Position numbers and translations under genes: made by a program
Part shown: piece by piece, positions 1 through 5,955 of the stretch
Layout of the letters: every line of letters begins with the position of its first letter
Numbering within the stretch: position 1 is the stretch's first letter
Notes under the pieces: model-generated
Seen by the model: the letters and a program-made list of their open reading frames with translations, nothing else
The model's database searches: none
Told to the model about the DNA's origin: nothing
NCBI GenBank assembly: GCA_002482435.1
Contig: DLFZ01000218.1
Span: 1 to 6,633 of the forward strand
Direction: 5' to 3'
Length of the DNA stretch: 6,633 nt
Origin: Christensenella sp. UBA7707
GTDB taxonomy: Bacteria; Bacillota; Clostridia; Christensenellales; CAG-138

Positions 1-825
1 GCCCCAATAGAGGCCCAAAAGCTTGATAAGCTTATAGGTTTTCTCGCGGAAGTCTTCGTTGACGGCAGTGAACTTTTCTACTTCACTGTGCTGTTGGCCA
101 AATGCGCGCACCACGCGAACACCCGTGAGGTTTTCCTGAATGGTGGCGCTCAGCTTACCTTCCGCCTCATCGGAGGCGGTAAAGTATTTGCGCACATACT
201 TGAAGTAGATAAAGGACGATGCGCACAAAAAAGGCATGAGCGAAACCGAAATGATCGCAAGCTGCGTGTTGAGCGAGAACATAACCGTGCCCGCAAGCGC
301 AACCATCACCACCGTGCGGACGATTTCTAGAAGCTGCTGCGAAATAAAGCGGCGTATGGTCTCCACGTCTGAGGTGCAGCGCTGCACCAGATCGCCCGTG
401 GAAACGTGCTTATAGTAATCGTAAGGCACGTTTTGCAAATGCCAGTACAGCTTGTCGCGCAAGGTCTTTGCAATGCCCTCGCTCGCGATGGCCGTGTAGT
501 AGCGGCGCGCGAATGTCGCAAGCCCGTTTACAACGGTAAAGCTTACGAGCGCCAACGCGCATACATACAGGCTGGTTTTCAAAAACTCCCTACCGCCAAT
601 GCTTTCCACCCATTGCATGATGAAAGCGGGCAGGTTGCTTTCCTTGTCGCCAATCACATAATCGACCGTAAAGCTGATTACAAGCGGCCCGCAATAGGAC
701 GCAGCAACCGCGATCACAAGGAAAATCGCGCTGAGCACGAGCCCCCATGTATTGCCTTTGAGCATCAGCCGTACGACTTTCCAGTTGATGGGCTTTTTTT
801 CCGTTTTGTTGTTGGAACTCTCCAA
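1..825 (-). CDS. ABC exporter half-transporter, N-terminal membrane domain (partial, cut at window edge)
   Basis: The first 275 codons of an ABC-type exporter subunit; the ATPase domain lies beyond position 1. Such proteins sit in the cytoplasmic membrane and pump drugs, lipids or peptides outward using ATP. The reading frame shows the type-I exporter membrane domain: membrane segments near residues 27-53, 84-105, 166-185 and 187-209, the motif STGDLVQRCTSDVETIRRF (142-160) and ENLTGVRVVRAFGQQ (231-245), both typical of the cytoplasmic loops of BmrA/BmrCD/LmrCD-like exporters. The start is TTG at 825, because GGAGGTGAAC ends 4 bases before it with the GGAGG core at ideal spacing; the first in-frame ATG is codon 21 and has no SD. 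The long upstream leader with its own small ORF and terminator suggests conditional expression. The substrate is unknown, and a partner subunit may follow downstream. Confidence in the family is high; in a drug-efflux role, moderate. Confidence 0.93.
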   Translation of the reverse strand, partial: MESSNNKTEKKPINWKVVRLMLKGNTWGLVLSAIFLVIAVAASYCGPLVISFTVDYVIGDKESNLPAFIMQWVESIGGREFLKTSLYVCALALVSFTVVNGLATFARRYYTAIASEGIAKTLRDKLYWHLQNVPYDYYKHVSTGDLVQRCTSDVETIRRFISQQLLEIVRTVVMVALAGTVMFSLNTQLAIISVSLMPFLCASSFIYFKYVRKYFTASDEAEGKLSATIQENLTGVRVVRAFGQQHSEVEKFTAVNEDFREKTYKLIKLLGLYWG

Positions 826-832
826 GATCGTT

Positions 833-839
833 CACCTCC
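833..839 (-). promoter_or_regulatory. Ribosome binding site that fixes the TTG start of the ABC exporter
   Basis: On the minus strand the bases read GGAGGTG, with the GGAGG core about 8 bases ahead of TTG at 825. No ATG lies at a workable distance in the frame that encodes the transporter motifs, so this site decides the start. Confidence 0.8.
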
Positions 840-846
840 AAATTTA

Positions 847-892
847 CGCCGCGCTTTGGGCGTTGCGCGGCGGCCGTGCCGCAGCCGCGGCG
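847..892 (-). repeat. GC-rich inverted repeats between attenuator and exporter start
   Basis: CGCCGCGC at 847-854 pairs perfectly with GCGCGGCG at 865-872. The same left arm can instead pair with CGCGGCG at 886-892, leaving an inner hairpin GCGGC-CGT-GCCGC at 870-882. The two folds are mutually exclusive. There is no T-run after the stem on the minus strand, so it is not a terminator. It lies 8 bases upstream of the exporter SD and could affect ribosome access or mRNA stability; that role is inferred. Confidence 0.55.
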
Positions 893-894
893 AT

Positions 895-929
895 AAAACA
901 AAAAGACCATGGAACGCGTCCATGGTCTT
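895..929 (-). terminator. Intrinsic terminator (probable attenuator) in the leader of the ABC exporter
   Basis: A perfect 10-bp stem, AAGACCATGG (903-912) with CCATGGTCTT (920-929), has a 7-base loop. On the minus strand the stem is followed by TTTTTGTTTT, the U-tract of a Rho-independent terminator. On the plus strand no T-run follows, so the signal works leftwards. It lies between a consensus promoter and the exporter gene, about 27 bases after the stop of a leader ORF, which points to an attenuator. It may also stop readthrough from the M42 peptidase gene, which has no convincing terminator of its own. Confidence 0.85.
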
Positions 930-939
930 ACAAGCAGGC

Positions 940-959
940 TTAACATATAGCAATGTTAA
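940..959 (-). repeat. Hairpin covering the stop codon of the leader ORF
   Basis: On the minus strand TTAACAT (959-953) pairs perfectly with ATGTTAA (946-940) around a 6-base loop. The TAA stop of the leader ORF (958-956) lies inside the 5' arm, so a ribosome terminating or stalled there would open this stem. It sits immediately upstream of the terminator, a placement that fits a switching element. A role in attenuation is inferred. Confidence 0.6.
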
Positions 960-1069
960 TGCGTTGCGTGAATAGGCCGTGTGACATTCGTTCCCGACGG
1001 AGCCAAAAAGGACAGACTTCCCCCAATCCCGACACGATCGGTGATCCAAAGTTTGCTAATGATCATCAT
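956..1069 (-). CDS. Probable leader peptide (37 aa) of the ABC exporter operon
   Basis: A short ORF starting MMIISKLWITDRV and ending RPIHATH. It is preceded by AAAGGAGG with the GGAGG core 8 bases from ATG, among the strongest ribosome binding sites in the window. It begins about 40 bases after a consensus-like promoter's predicted transcription start and ends inside a hairpin just before an intrinsic terminator, which is followed by the ABC exporter gene. This order matches ribosome-mediated attenuators such as bmrB upstream of bmrCD in Bacillus subtilis, where slowed translation by antibiotics relieves termination. The peptide has no signal peptide or membrane segment and no domain I recognise. 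Its SD region can pair with its own 3' end: AGGCCGTG at 1080-1073 with CACGGCCT at 981-974. It was too short for automatic ORF calling. Translation is well supported; the regulatory role is inferred. A second ATG directly follows the first. Confidence 0.7.
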   Translation of the reverse strand: MMIISKLWITDRVGIGGSLSFLAPSGTNVTRPIHATH

Positions 1070-1080
1070 GTTCACGGCCT
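974..1080 (-). repeat. Long-range 8-bp complementarity between leader SD and leader ORF 3' end
   Basis: AGGCCGTG (1080-1073), which overlaps the SD of the leader ORF, is the exact reverse complement of CACGGCCT (981-974), codons 30-32 of the same ORF. Pairing would hide part of the SD and close a loop of about 90 bases; a translating ribosome would break it. The match is exact, but its use in the cell is inferred. Confidence 0.45.
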
Positions 1081-1117
1081 CCTTTCTGTTTTATCTTCGG
1101 CTACACAGCCAAAACCA

Positions 1118-1146
1118 ATTATAACGGCATTGCCATAAATATGCAA
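1118..1146 (-). promoter_or_regulatory. Sigma-A-type promoter for leader peptide and ABC exporter
   Basis: On the minus strand TTGCAT (1146-1141) is separated by exactly 17 bases from TATAAT (1123-1118), a perfect -10 hexamer. Transcription would start near 1110, giving a leader of about 285 bases before the exporter start. The first transcribed bases can form a small hairpin, GGCT-GTGT-AGCC at 1110-1099, which may protect the 5' end. Confidence 0.75.
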
Positions 1147-1189
1147 TAGGAATTTAACAAATATATTGACGAAATTTTAATATATGCGA

Positions 1190-2209
1190 TTAAGCGCGGG
1201 TCAAATACGCCTTGAGAAGCTCAAGTGTGTTTTTTACCCCGTCCACATGCGACCGCTCGTAGCCGTGCGAAGCGTATACGCCAGCGCCGATGAGCGCATG
1301 CTTTACGTCTGCGCCGGCGCTAAGCGCGGCGTCCGCGTCCGAACCGTATGAGGGGTAAATGTCCACCGCGTAATCGATGCCGCACTCCTTCGCGATGCGG
1401 ATAAGCGCTGTGGTGGTTTCATAGTCATATGGGCCTGCGGAATCCTTCGCACAAATGCTCACCTGGTGCTCGTCGCAGGTCAAGCCTTCGCCCACACAAC
1501 CCATGTCCACGCACAGGACTTCTTGAATATCCTCAGGGAAACCGGCCGCACAACCATGCCCAACTTCTTCATAAACGCTCAAAAACAGATCAACCCTGCG
1601 GTTGAGCTTTGCGCCGCTTTCATTCACATGTTTTGCAAACGCAAGCAAAATGGCAACGCTGAGCTTATCGTCCAAAAACCGGCTTTTGATGTAGCCGCTC
1701 TCGGTCACGACGGTGCGCGGGTCAAAGCACACATAATCGCCCACGGCGATGCCGAGCTTATGCACATCTTCCGCATTTTTCACGCGCTCATCAAGCACCA
1801 GCTGCATCCCCTTAAAGTCGCGCTTCTGATCGGCATATTCGGTGTTGACGTGTGCGGAGGGGTCGTTCATCTGCATACAGCCAGTGTAGGTTTTACCAAA
1901 CCGCGTAATGACCACGGCGTTTTCGGCTTCCACGTTGTTGGCCTGAAGCCCGCCCACGCGCGTAAGGCGAAGCCTGCCGTTCCCTTTTACCTCGGCGACC
2001 ATGCCGCCGAGCGTGTCAAGGTGCGCGCTCACGAGAATGGGGTTTCCTTCGCCGCCAATGCTGCACAGTACACAGCCCTTGTTGGTAAGTTTGGGTTCGT
2101 AGCCGAGCCGCTTGAATTCATCCATCGCGTAGCGCGCGGCCTCAATGGTATAGCCGCTGGGGCTGGGGATGGCGGTGAGCTTTTTGAGTTGCTCCAAAAT
2201 GTACTGCAT
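1190..2209 (-). CDS. M42 family metallo-aminopeptidase
   Basis: A 339-residue cytoplasmic metallopeptidase of the M42 family (glutamyl aminopeptidase/PepA-like/FrvX/YpdE group), which removes N-terminal residues from peptides using two metal ions and forms large oligomeric shells in characterised members. Visible motifs: SAHLDTLGG with metal ligands H63 and D65; RFLDDKLSV with bridging D180 or D181; the catalytic pair E214-E215 in YEEVGHG; D235 in CVDMG; and a C-terminal HGYERSHVDG with the likely last metal ligand H321. Length is normal for the family. The start at 2209 is chosen because AGGAGGG lies just upstream; the frame stays open to 2275 but that extension would run into the transporter gene and has no SD. 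It follows the TauE-like gene by 16 bases and is probably cotranscribed. The C-terminal HGYER-H-DG form recalls the M42 subfamily tied to NAGGN osmoprotectant loci, but no such genes are here. Confidence 0.93.
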   Translation of the reverse strand: MQYILEQLKKLTAIPSPSGYTIEAARYAMDEFKRLGYEPKLTNKGCVLCSIGGEGNPILVSAHLDTLGGMVAEVKGNGRLRLTRVGGLQANNVEAENAVVITRFGKTYTGCMQMNDPSAHVNTEYADQKRDFKGMQLVLDERVKNAEDVHKLGIAVGDYVCFDPRTVVTESGYIKSRFLDDKLSVAILLAFAKHVNESGAKLNRRVDLFLSVYEEVGHGCAAGFPEDIQEVLCVDMGCVGEGLTCDEHQVSICAKDSAGPYDYETTTALIRIAKECGIDYAVDIYPSYGSDADAALSAGADVKHALIGAGVYASHGYERSHVDGVKNTLELLKAYLTRA

Positions 2210-2212
2210 AGT

Positions 2213-2219
2213 CCCTCCT
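2213..2219 (-). promoter_or_regulatory. Ribosome binding site deciding the M42 peptidase start
   Basis: AGGAGGG on the minus strand, in the 16-base gap after the TauE-like stop codon. It places the start at ATG 2209 rather than at the upstream in-frame start at 2275. Confidence 0.8.
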
Positions 2220-2225
2220 ATTGTT

Positions 2226-2972
2226 TTATAAGCTGCACGCGAGCGTATACACCGTTGACACCACGCCGCCCGCAAGAAGAATCACATAAACAGCTTTGCG
2301 AAACCCTTGGTTGTCGATTTTTTTGTGAAGCAACATCCCTAAGAGAACACCGCCAATCACAAACGGCAGCGCCTTTGCGGCACCGATCCACACTGTTTTT
2401 TGATATGCATGAAGAAATATGGCGCGAAGCGGTATTGCGACCGCGTTTACTGCAAGCCACATGGCGCTCATGGTGGCGCGAAACTCTCCCTTGTCGCGCA
2501 TGCGTTCGGACGCGTAAAGCGTAATGAGCGCGCCGCCTGTTGAGAACATGCCTTGCACCACCGCGCCACACAAAAGCGCCGCGATTTGAAGGGGCTTTGA
2601 AAGCGGCCTCGGCTCCGACTTTTTCACAAAACCAAAGTAACAGTAATAAAGCCCCACGAGCGTGATTACAAGGCCAAGCGCAATTTTGAGTGCGCTTTGG
2701 TAGCGGCTCAGCGCCCCAAAGGCAAAAACGCCCACCGGCAGAAGTGGCACAACGAGCAGCGTGATTTTTAAAAATTCTTTCCAGTTGACCTTCTTAAACT
2801 GCGTAGCGGTCAACAAAACCGCCACGACGAGTGCGTTGACACCTAAGAGCGCAACACTCTCGCCCACATCCATAAAAAGAGCCAGAAATGGCAAAGCGAC
2901 CGCTGTAGACCCGAACCCAGCGAAACCCTCGATGATTTCGGAAAGAAAAGAAACGACAAAATACCAGAGCAT
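2226..2972 (-). CDS. TauE/SafE family membrane transporter
   Basis: A 248-residue, very hydrophobic protein of the sulfite exporter TauE/SafE family (DUF81), placed in the cytoplasmic membrane. Family members move small anions such as sulfite, sulfoacetate or other organosulfur compounds; the substrate here cannot be told. The protein shows the internal duplication of the family: a first glycine-rich motif EGFAGFGSTAVALPFLA (15-31) and a second, GAVVQGMFSTGGALITLYA (136-154), each followed by further membrane segments; about eight segments are visible, with a charged loop at 117-127 in the middle. The start is ATG 2972, with AAAGG about 9 bases upstream; the frame is open to a TTG at 2996, but that lies upstream of the predicted transcription start. 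The M42 peptidase gene follows by 16 bases, so the pair probably forms an operon, perhaps exporting a product of peptide turnover; that link is inference. Confidence 0.9.
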   Translation of the reverse strand: MLWYFVVSFLSEIIEGFAGFGSTAVALPFLALFMDVGESVALLGVNALVVAVLLTATQFKKVNWKEFLKITLLVVPLLPVGVFAFGALSRYQSALKIALGLVITLVGLYYCYFGFVKKSEPRPLSKPLQIAALLCGAVVQGMFSTGGALITLYASERMRDKGEFRATMSAMWLAVNAVAIPLRAIFLHAYQKTVWIGAAKALPFVIGGVLLGMLLHKKIDNQGFRKAVYVILLAGGVVSTVYTLACSL

Positions 2973-2995
2973 TCCGCACGACCTTTCGGTTATCA

Positions 2996-3024
2996 ATTAT
3001 ACCGTATCCGTACGGAAAAAAACA
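2996..3024 (-). promoter_or_regulatory. Probable promoter of the TauE-M42 operon
   Basis: A perfect TATAAT lies at 3001-2996 on the minus strand. The -35 region around 3019-3024 is T-rich (TGTTTT) and poor, so the promoter may need an activator. A start near 2989 would leave a short leader holding the SD (2986-2981). The spacer contains a perfect 10-bp palindrome, TCCGTACGGA at 3007-3016, a possible operator. Confidence 0.5.
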
Positions 3025-3052
3025 GCGGGAAATTCCATATCCCGACACGTCT

Positions 3053-3105
3053 AAAATGCAAAATAAGCCATGCCGCGGTGAAGAGATTTCGCTGCGGCAT
3101 GGCTT
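3053..3105 (-). terminator. Intrinsic terminator of the response regulator-histidine kinase operon
   Basis: A perfect 12-bp stem, AAGCCATGCCGC (3065-3076) with GCGGCATGGCTT (3094-3105), has a 17-base loop that may pair further. On the minus strand it is followed by ATTTTGCATTTT. It begins 19 bases after the kinase stop codon and separates that operon from the TauE-M42 operon. Confidence 0.85.
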
Positions 3106-3124
3106 GTCAGGGTGCAACTTCTAT

Positions 3125-4702
3125 TTATGCAAGTGGAAAACGCAGCTCCGCTTTGAAAAGGTCGCCATCGGCGCTCAAATTCAGGCTTCCGTGCTGAAGC
3201 TCCGTAAGGCTTTTTGCGATGGAAAGCCCCAGACCGCTCCCCTCGCTCGCACGGGAAGCATCGCCGCGTGCAAAGCGTTCCGTCAGCTCATCAAGCGGCA
3301 TGTCGAGTGGCTCACGCGAGATGTTTTTGATTTGGATCAACAGCGCGTTGCCGCTCACTGCCGCCTCGCAGTACACGCGCGTCAAAGGCAGCGAATACTT
3401 TACCGCGTTTCCAAACAGGTTGTCGAGCACGCGCCACAAAAGCCTGCCGTCCGCTAAAATTCGCGGCATCCCCTGCTCTATGCGCACTTGCGGCGAAAGA
3501 TTTGCCGCGGCAAACCGCTCCGCATATTCCGCAACGCTCTGGTGCAAAAGCTCGCCTACGTCGGTTGGTTCAAGGGTTACGCTGACCGCGCCGCTTGATG
3601 CCCTCGACGCCTCAACGATGTCTTCCGTGAGCTTTTTAAGCCTTTGCGCCTGCCTTGAAAGCACCTCAAGGTACTGCTGCGCGGCTTCTCCCTCGATTTG
3701 CTCTTTCTTCAAAAGATCCACATAGTTGACAATGGAGGTAAGCGGCGTTTTCAAATCGTGCGATACATTGGTAATGAGGTCAGTTTTCATGCGTTCGCTT
3801 TTCATGCGCGCTTCGACCGCAGTGTTCATTCCCTCAGCGATGCCATTGAGCGCCTGCGCGTGCTTTTTCAGTTCCGGCAAGAGGTTTTCGGTTCCCACAC
3901 GCGTTTCCATTTGCCCGCTTGACAGCGCCTCAGTGCCATCTTTGAGCCGCTTCCATTGCAATGCAACAACGCACACGCCCGCAAGCCCCGCAAAAAACAG
4001 CAAGAGGAACGGCACCGGCCCCCACTCCCTGTAAGCGCCGAAAAACGCAAGTACCAAAAGCAGCGCGAACGCCGTATAAACACCGATTGCCTTCCATAAA
4101 ACGCCGATGTTTTTGTAGACACTGTATAAAAACCTTGCCGCAGCCTTGAGGCAGCGCCACAAAAAAAGAAGCACGATCACCGTTATATTGGTGCGAAGAA
4201 ACGTACCCGCCTTGACGCGCGCGGCAAAGGTCATGGCGAGCATAAGAAACATGAGTGCGACGCAAACAACGATCACAGCGACGGACACCAGCAAGAGTAC
4301 TTCAGAATTACCATAGTCCAAAACGTAGCGAAGGATCCACAAAAGTGCCGCGCAGGCAAGCGCACAAAGAACGATCAGCAAATCGAAGGGGAAGCGTGAA
4401 AGCCGCGTCAGCACGACTTCCTCATGCCCTGCCCGCCTGCCTGCTGCGCACATCAAGAACACGAAAAGCGCTGCGGCAGCTGCAAGCGACAAACCCAAAG
4501 AAAGGTACAAATACCCCTCCGCTCCTAGAAAGCGCAAAGCAGCTTGCGCAAGCCACGGCTCAAACGAGGCATTACCGTACCGATGGTAGGCGCTGCAAAG
4601 CATAAGCTCCACTACCGCGGCGGCGGCAACAAGCATTGAAACGGTAAAAAGGCCCGCTGCAAAAGCCTTTGCCAAAAACCGGTGCGTCAACTTTGTTTTC
4701 AT
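3125..4702 (-). CDS. Membrane sensor histidine kinase with multi-pass N-terminus
   Basis: A 525-residue histidine kinase that autophosphorylates on ATP binding and passes the phosphate to the adjacent response regulator. The N-terminal 250 residues hold about six or seven membrane segments (near 12-36, 64-86, 106-124, 134-160, 171-185, 206-222 and 229-248), with only short extracellular loops, so it may sense within the membrane or through a partner. A HAMP-like linker (250-300) leads to the HisKA domain with H315 in NVSHDLKTPLTS, then the HATPase domain with the N box DNLFGNAVKYS (427-437) and G box EGSGLGLSIAK (487-497). All catalytic motifs are intact. The start is ATG 4702, one base after the regulator's stop; its SD GGAGGGG lies inside the last codons of the regulator, so translation is probably coupled. 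A longer frame to 4777 overlaps the regulator and is rejected. A strong terminator follows. The signal is unknown. Confidence 0.93.
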   Translation of the reverse strand: MKTKLTHRFLAKAFAAGLFTVSMLVAAAAVVELMLCSAYHRYGNASFEPWLAQAALRFLGAEGYLYLSLGLSLAAAAALFVFLMCAAGRRAGHEEVVLTRLSRFPFDLLIVLCALACAALLWILRYVLDYGNSEVLLLVSVAVIVVCVALMFLMLAMTFAARVKAGTFLRTNITVIVLLFLWRCLKAAARFLYSVYKNIGVLWKAIGVYTAFALLLVLAFFGAYREWGPVPFLLLFFAGLAGVCVVALQWKRLKDGTEALSSGQMETRVGTENLLPELKKHAQALNGIAEGMNTAVEARMKSERMKTDLITNVSHDLKTPLTSIVNYVDLLKKEQIEGEAAQQYLEVLSRQAQRLKKLTEDIVEASRASSGAVSVTLEPTDVGELLHQSVAEYAERFAAANLSPQVRIEQGMPRILADGRLLWRVLDNLFGNAVKYSLPLTRVYCEAAVSGNALLIQIKNISREPLDMPLDELTERFARGDASRASEGSGLGLSIAKSLTELQHGSLNLSADGDLFKAELRFPLA

Positions 4703-4703
4703 T

Positions 4704-5393
4704 TCATTTCCCCTCCATTTTGTAGCCATGCCCCCACACCACCTTGATGTACCGCGGTTCGGAAGGAACGATTTCAATTTTTTCTCGGATGTGCCGTATG
4801 TGTACGGCCACGGTGTTTTCTGCGCCTACCGCACTTCCCTTCCAAATGGCCGCGTAGATTTCCTGCGAGGAAAACACACGCCCGGGCTTTTCCATCAAAA
4901 GCTTTAAAATGGAAAACTCCGTAGGCGTAAGCGGCACCGCATCTCCGTCGAGCGTAACGGCCTTGGCTGCGTCGTCAAGCGAAAGCCCACCCATGACAAG
5001 CCTGTTTCCCTGCGGTGCCATACCGCCCAGTGCCGTATATCGCCTTAACTGCGACTTTACACGCGCCAGCACTTCAATGGGGCTAAAAGGCTTTGTCACA
5101 TAATCGTCCGCGCCGATGGTAAGCCCCAAAACCTTATCGCCGTCTTCACTTTTGGCGGTGATGAGGATGATTGGGATGTTGCTTTCCTCCCGAAGCTTAA
5201 TGGTGGCGGCGATGCCGTCGAGCGCAGGCATCATAATATCCATCAGCGCAAGGTGCACGGTGTTGTTTTTCACTGTCTCCAGCGCCTCGCGCCCGTTGTA
5301 CGCAAGGTGCGTTATGTACCCTTCGGCACGCAAATAAACGTCCAGCGCGCGCACAATGTCGCGATCATCGTCGCAGATAAGCACATGATACAT
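4704..5393 (-). CDS. OmpR/PhoB-family response regulator (VanR-like)
   Basis: A 229-residue DNA-binding response regulator, the partner of the kinase encoded directly downstream. The receiver domain (1-118) has the acidic residues D8-D10, the phosphoacceptor D52 in ALMDIMMP, T79 in LITAK and K101 in VTKPFSPIEVLARV. A winged-helix effector domain follows (about 135-228), with LTPTEFSILKLL (155-166), the recognition-helix region ENTVAVHIRHIREKIE (192-207) and the closing wing IKVVWGHGYKME (216-227). It has the usual family length and no broken motif. ATG 5393 is preceded by GGGGGTGA at good spacing. The kinase gene follows with a one-base gap. The pair is likely to control envelope or antimicrobial response genes, as many Firmicute VanR/PhoP-like systems do, but no target is visible in the window; autoregulation is possible. 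Confidence 0.95.
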   Translation of the reverse strand: MYHVLICDDDRDIVRALDVYLRAEGYITHLAYNGREALETVKNNTVHLALMDIMMPALDGIAATIKLREESNIPIILITAKSEDGDKVLGLTIGADDYVTKPFSPIEVLARVKSQLRRYTALGGMAPQGNRLVMGGLSLDDAAKAVTLDGDAVPLTPTEFSILKLLMEKPGRVFSSQEIYAAIWKGSAVGAENTVAVHIRHIREKIEIVPSEPRYIKVVWGHGYKMEGK

Positions 5394-5411
5394 TTTTTCA
5401 CCCCCGCACTT

Positions 5412-5440
5412 ATTGTAGCGGAAATGTTCCTTATGGGAAA
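5412..5440 (-). promoter_or_regulatory. Possible promoter of the response regulator operon
   Basis: On the minus strand TACAAT (5417-5412) is a good -10 hexamer, but the -35 position (about 5440-5435, TTTCCC) is poor. Such a weak -35 would fit an activator-dependent promoter. The predicted transcript would start very close to the SD, so the true start may lie elsewhere. Confidence 0.3.
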
Positions 5441-5505
5441 AGCGGTAAAATGATTAAGATTTTATGAAGCTTGAAAGTTCTCATCTTTTTTCGTCCGTAA
5501 AAACA

Positions 5506-5514
5506 TGCTAAACT
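5506..5514 (+). promoter_or_regulatory. Possible extended -10 promoter of the DUF2500 gene
   Basis: TGCTAAACT is a TGN-type extended -10 element 32 bases ahead of the ATG at 5547. The region at the -35 distance is a T-run (5486-5491) without a TTGACA match. The intergenic stretch 5394-5546 holds the divergent starts of this gene and of the response regulator operon and no other gene. Confidence 0.35.
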
Positions 5515-5546
5515 GTGAACGCAACTGTAAGAAAAGAGGTATTGTC

Positions 5547-5939
5547 ATGTCATTTGGCGGTGGATTCATGTTTGGCGTTGTTCCTGTTCTTGTTACGGTA
5601 GGTTTTGTGGTTGTGCTTGGCCTGATTATTGTGCAGGCGGTAAAGGGCGTTTCCCAATGGAACCGCAACAACCAATCGCCTGTGCTCAGCGTATACGCCA
5701 CTGTTGTCACAAAGCGCGCAAATACAAGCTACCATCACCACCACAATGCGGACAATGCCGCCATGTCGCACACCAGCTCCTCCACCACCTACTATGTGAC
5801 CTTTGAAGTGGAAAGCGGCGACCGTATGGAGCTTAAAATGACCGGCGAACAGTTCGGACTGATTGCCGAGGGAGACAAAGGCCGCCTTACCTTCCAGGGC
5901 ACGCGCTATTTGGGCTTCGACCGCAAAACGCAGGCATAG
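5547..5939 (+). CDS. DUF2500 family membrane-anchored protein
   Basis: A 130-residue protein of the DUF2500 family (the group of Escherichia coli YhhM), whose function is unknown. One N-terminal membrane segment (about 9-31, very rich in valine and glycine) anchors it; the remainder is a small beta-rich domain. Family-typical sequence is visible in TYYVTFEVESGDRMELKMT (81-99) and EGDKGRLTFQGTRYLGF (108-124), resembling an OB-like or NfeD-like fold. Between anchor and domain lies a linker with HHHH at 63-66 and another histidine at 75, a possible metal-binding patch. The start is ATG 5547, with AGAGG 7 bases or so upstream; the frame is open to ATG 5505, but that codon overlaps the probable -10 element and lacks an SD. 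It is a single-gene unit, closed by a terminator hairpin directly downstream. Confidence 0.85.
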   Translation: MSFGGGFMFGVVPVLVTVGFVVVLGLIIVQAVKGVSQWNRNNQSPVLSVYATVVTKRANTSYHHHHNADNAAMSHTSSSTTYYVTFEVESGDRMELKMTGEQFGLIAEGDKGRLTFQGTRYLGFDRKTQA

Positions 5940-5955
5940 TTCATATTTCGTTTAC

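Noticed and set aside
930..1110. Known metabolite riboswitch (for example guanidine or preQ1) in the exporter leader
   Set aside because: I could not recognise any conserved riboswitch core; the stretch is mostly occupied by an ORF with a strong SD, which explains it better.
1161..1185. Terminator for the M42 gene: ATATATT (1185-1179) pairing with AATATAT (1167-1161)
   Set aside because: The stem is only A-T pairs with an 11-base loop and no clean T-run; too weak to call.
2210..2275. N-terminal extension of the M42 peptidase (22 extra residues)
   Set aside because: It overlaps the end of the transporter gene, has no SD, and does not resemble family N-termini; the ATG at 2209 has a strong SD.
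1466..2524. 352-codon plus-strand open frame
   Set aside because: It is antisense to the M42 and transporter genes, has no family motifs, and is a by-product of their codon bias.
3026..3044. Small inverted repeat CGGGA...TCCCG as a second terminator or operator
   Set aside because: Only 5 bp with a 9-base loop and no T-tract in the useful direction.
4703..4777. N-terminal extension of the histidine kinase (25 extra residues)
   Set aside because: It overlaps the response regulator's C-terminus out of frame; the SD GGAGGGG points to ATG 4702.
5446..5464. Operator dyad TAAAAT-N7-ATTTTA in the divergent region
   Set aside because: Short, AT-only and expected by chance in AT-rich intergenic DNA.
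5505..5546. Longer start of the DUF2500 protein at 5505
   Set aside because: The codon overlaps the probable -10 element, lacks an SD, and the extra residues would place charged and cysteine-containing sequence ahead of the membrane anchor.
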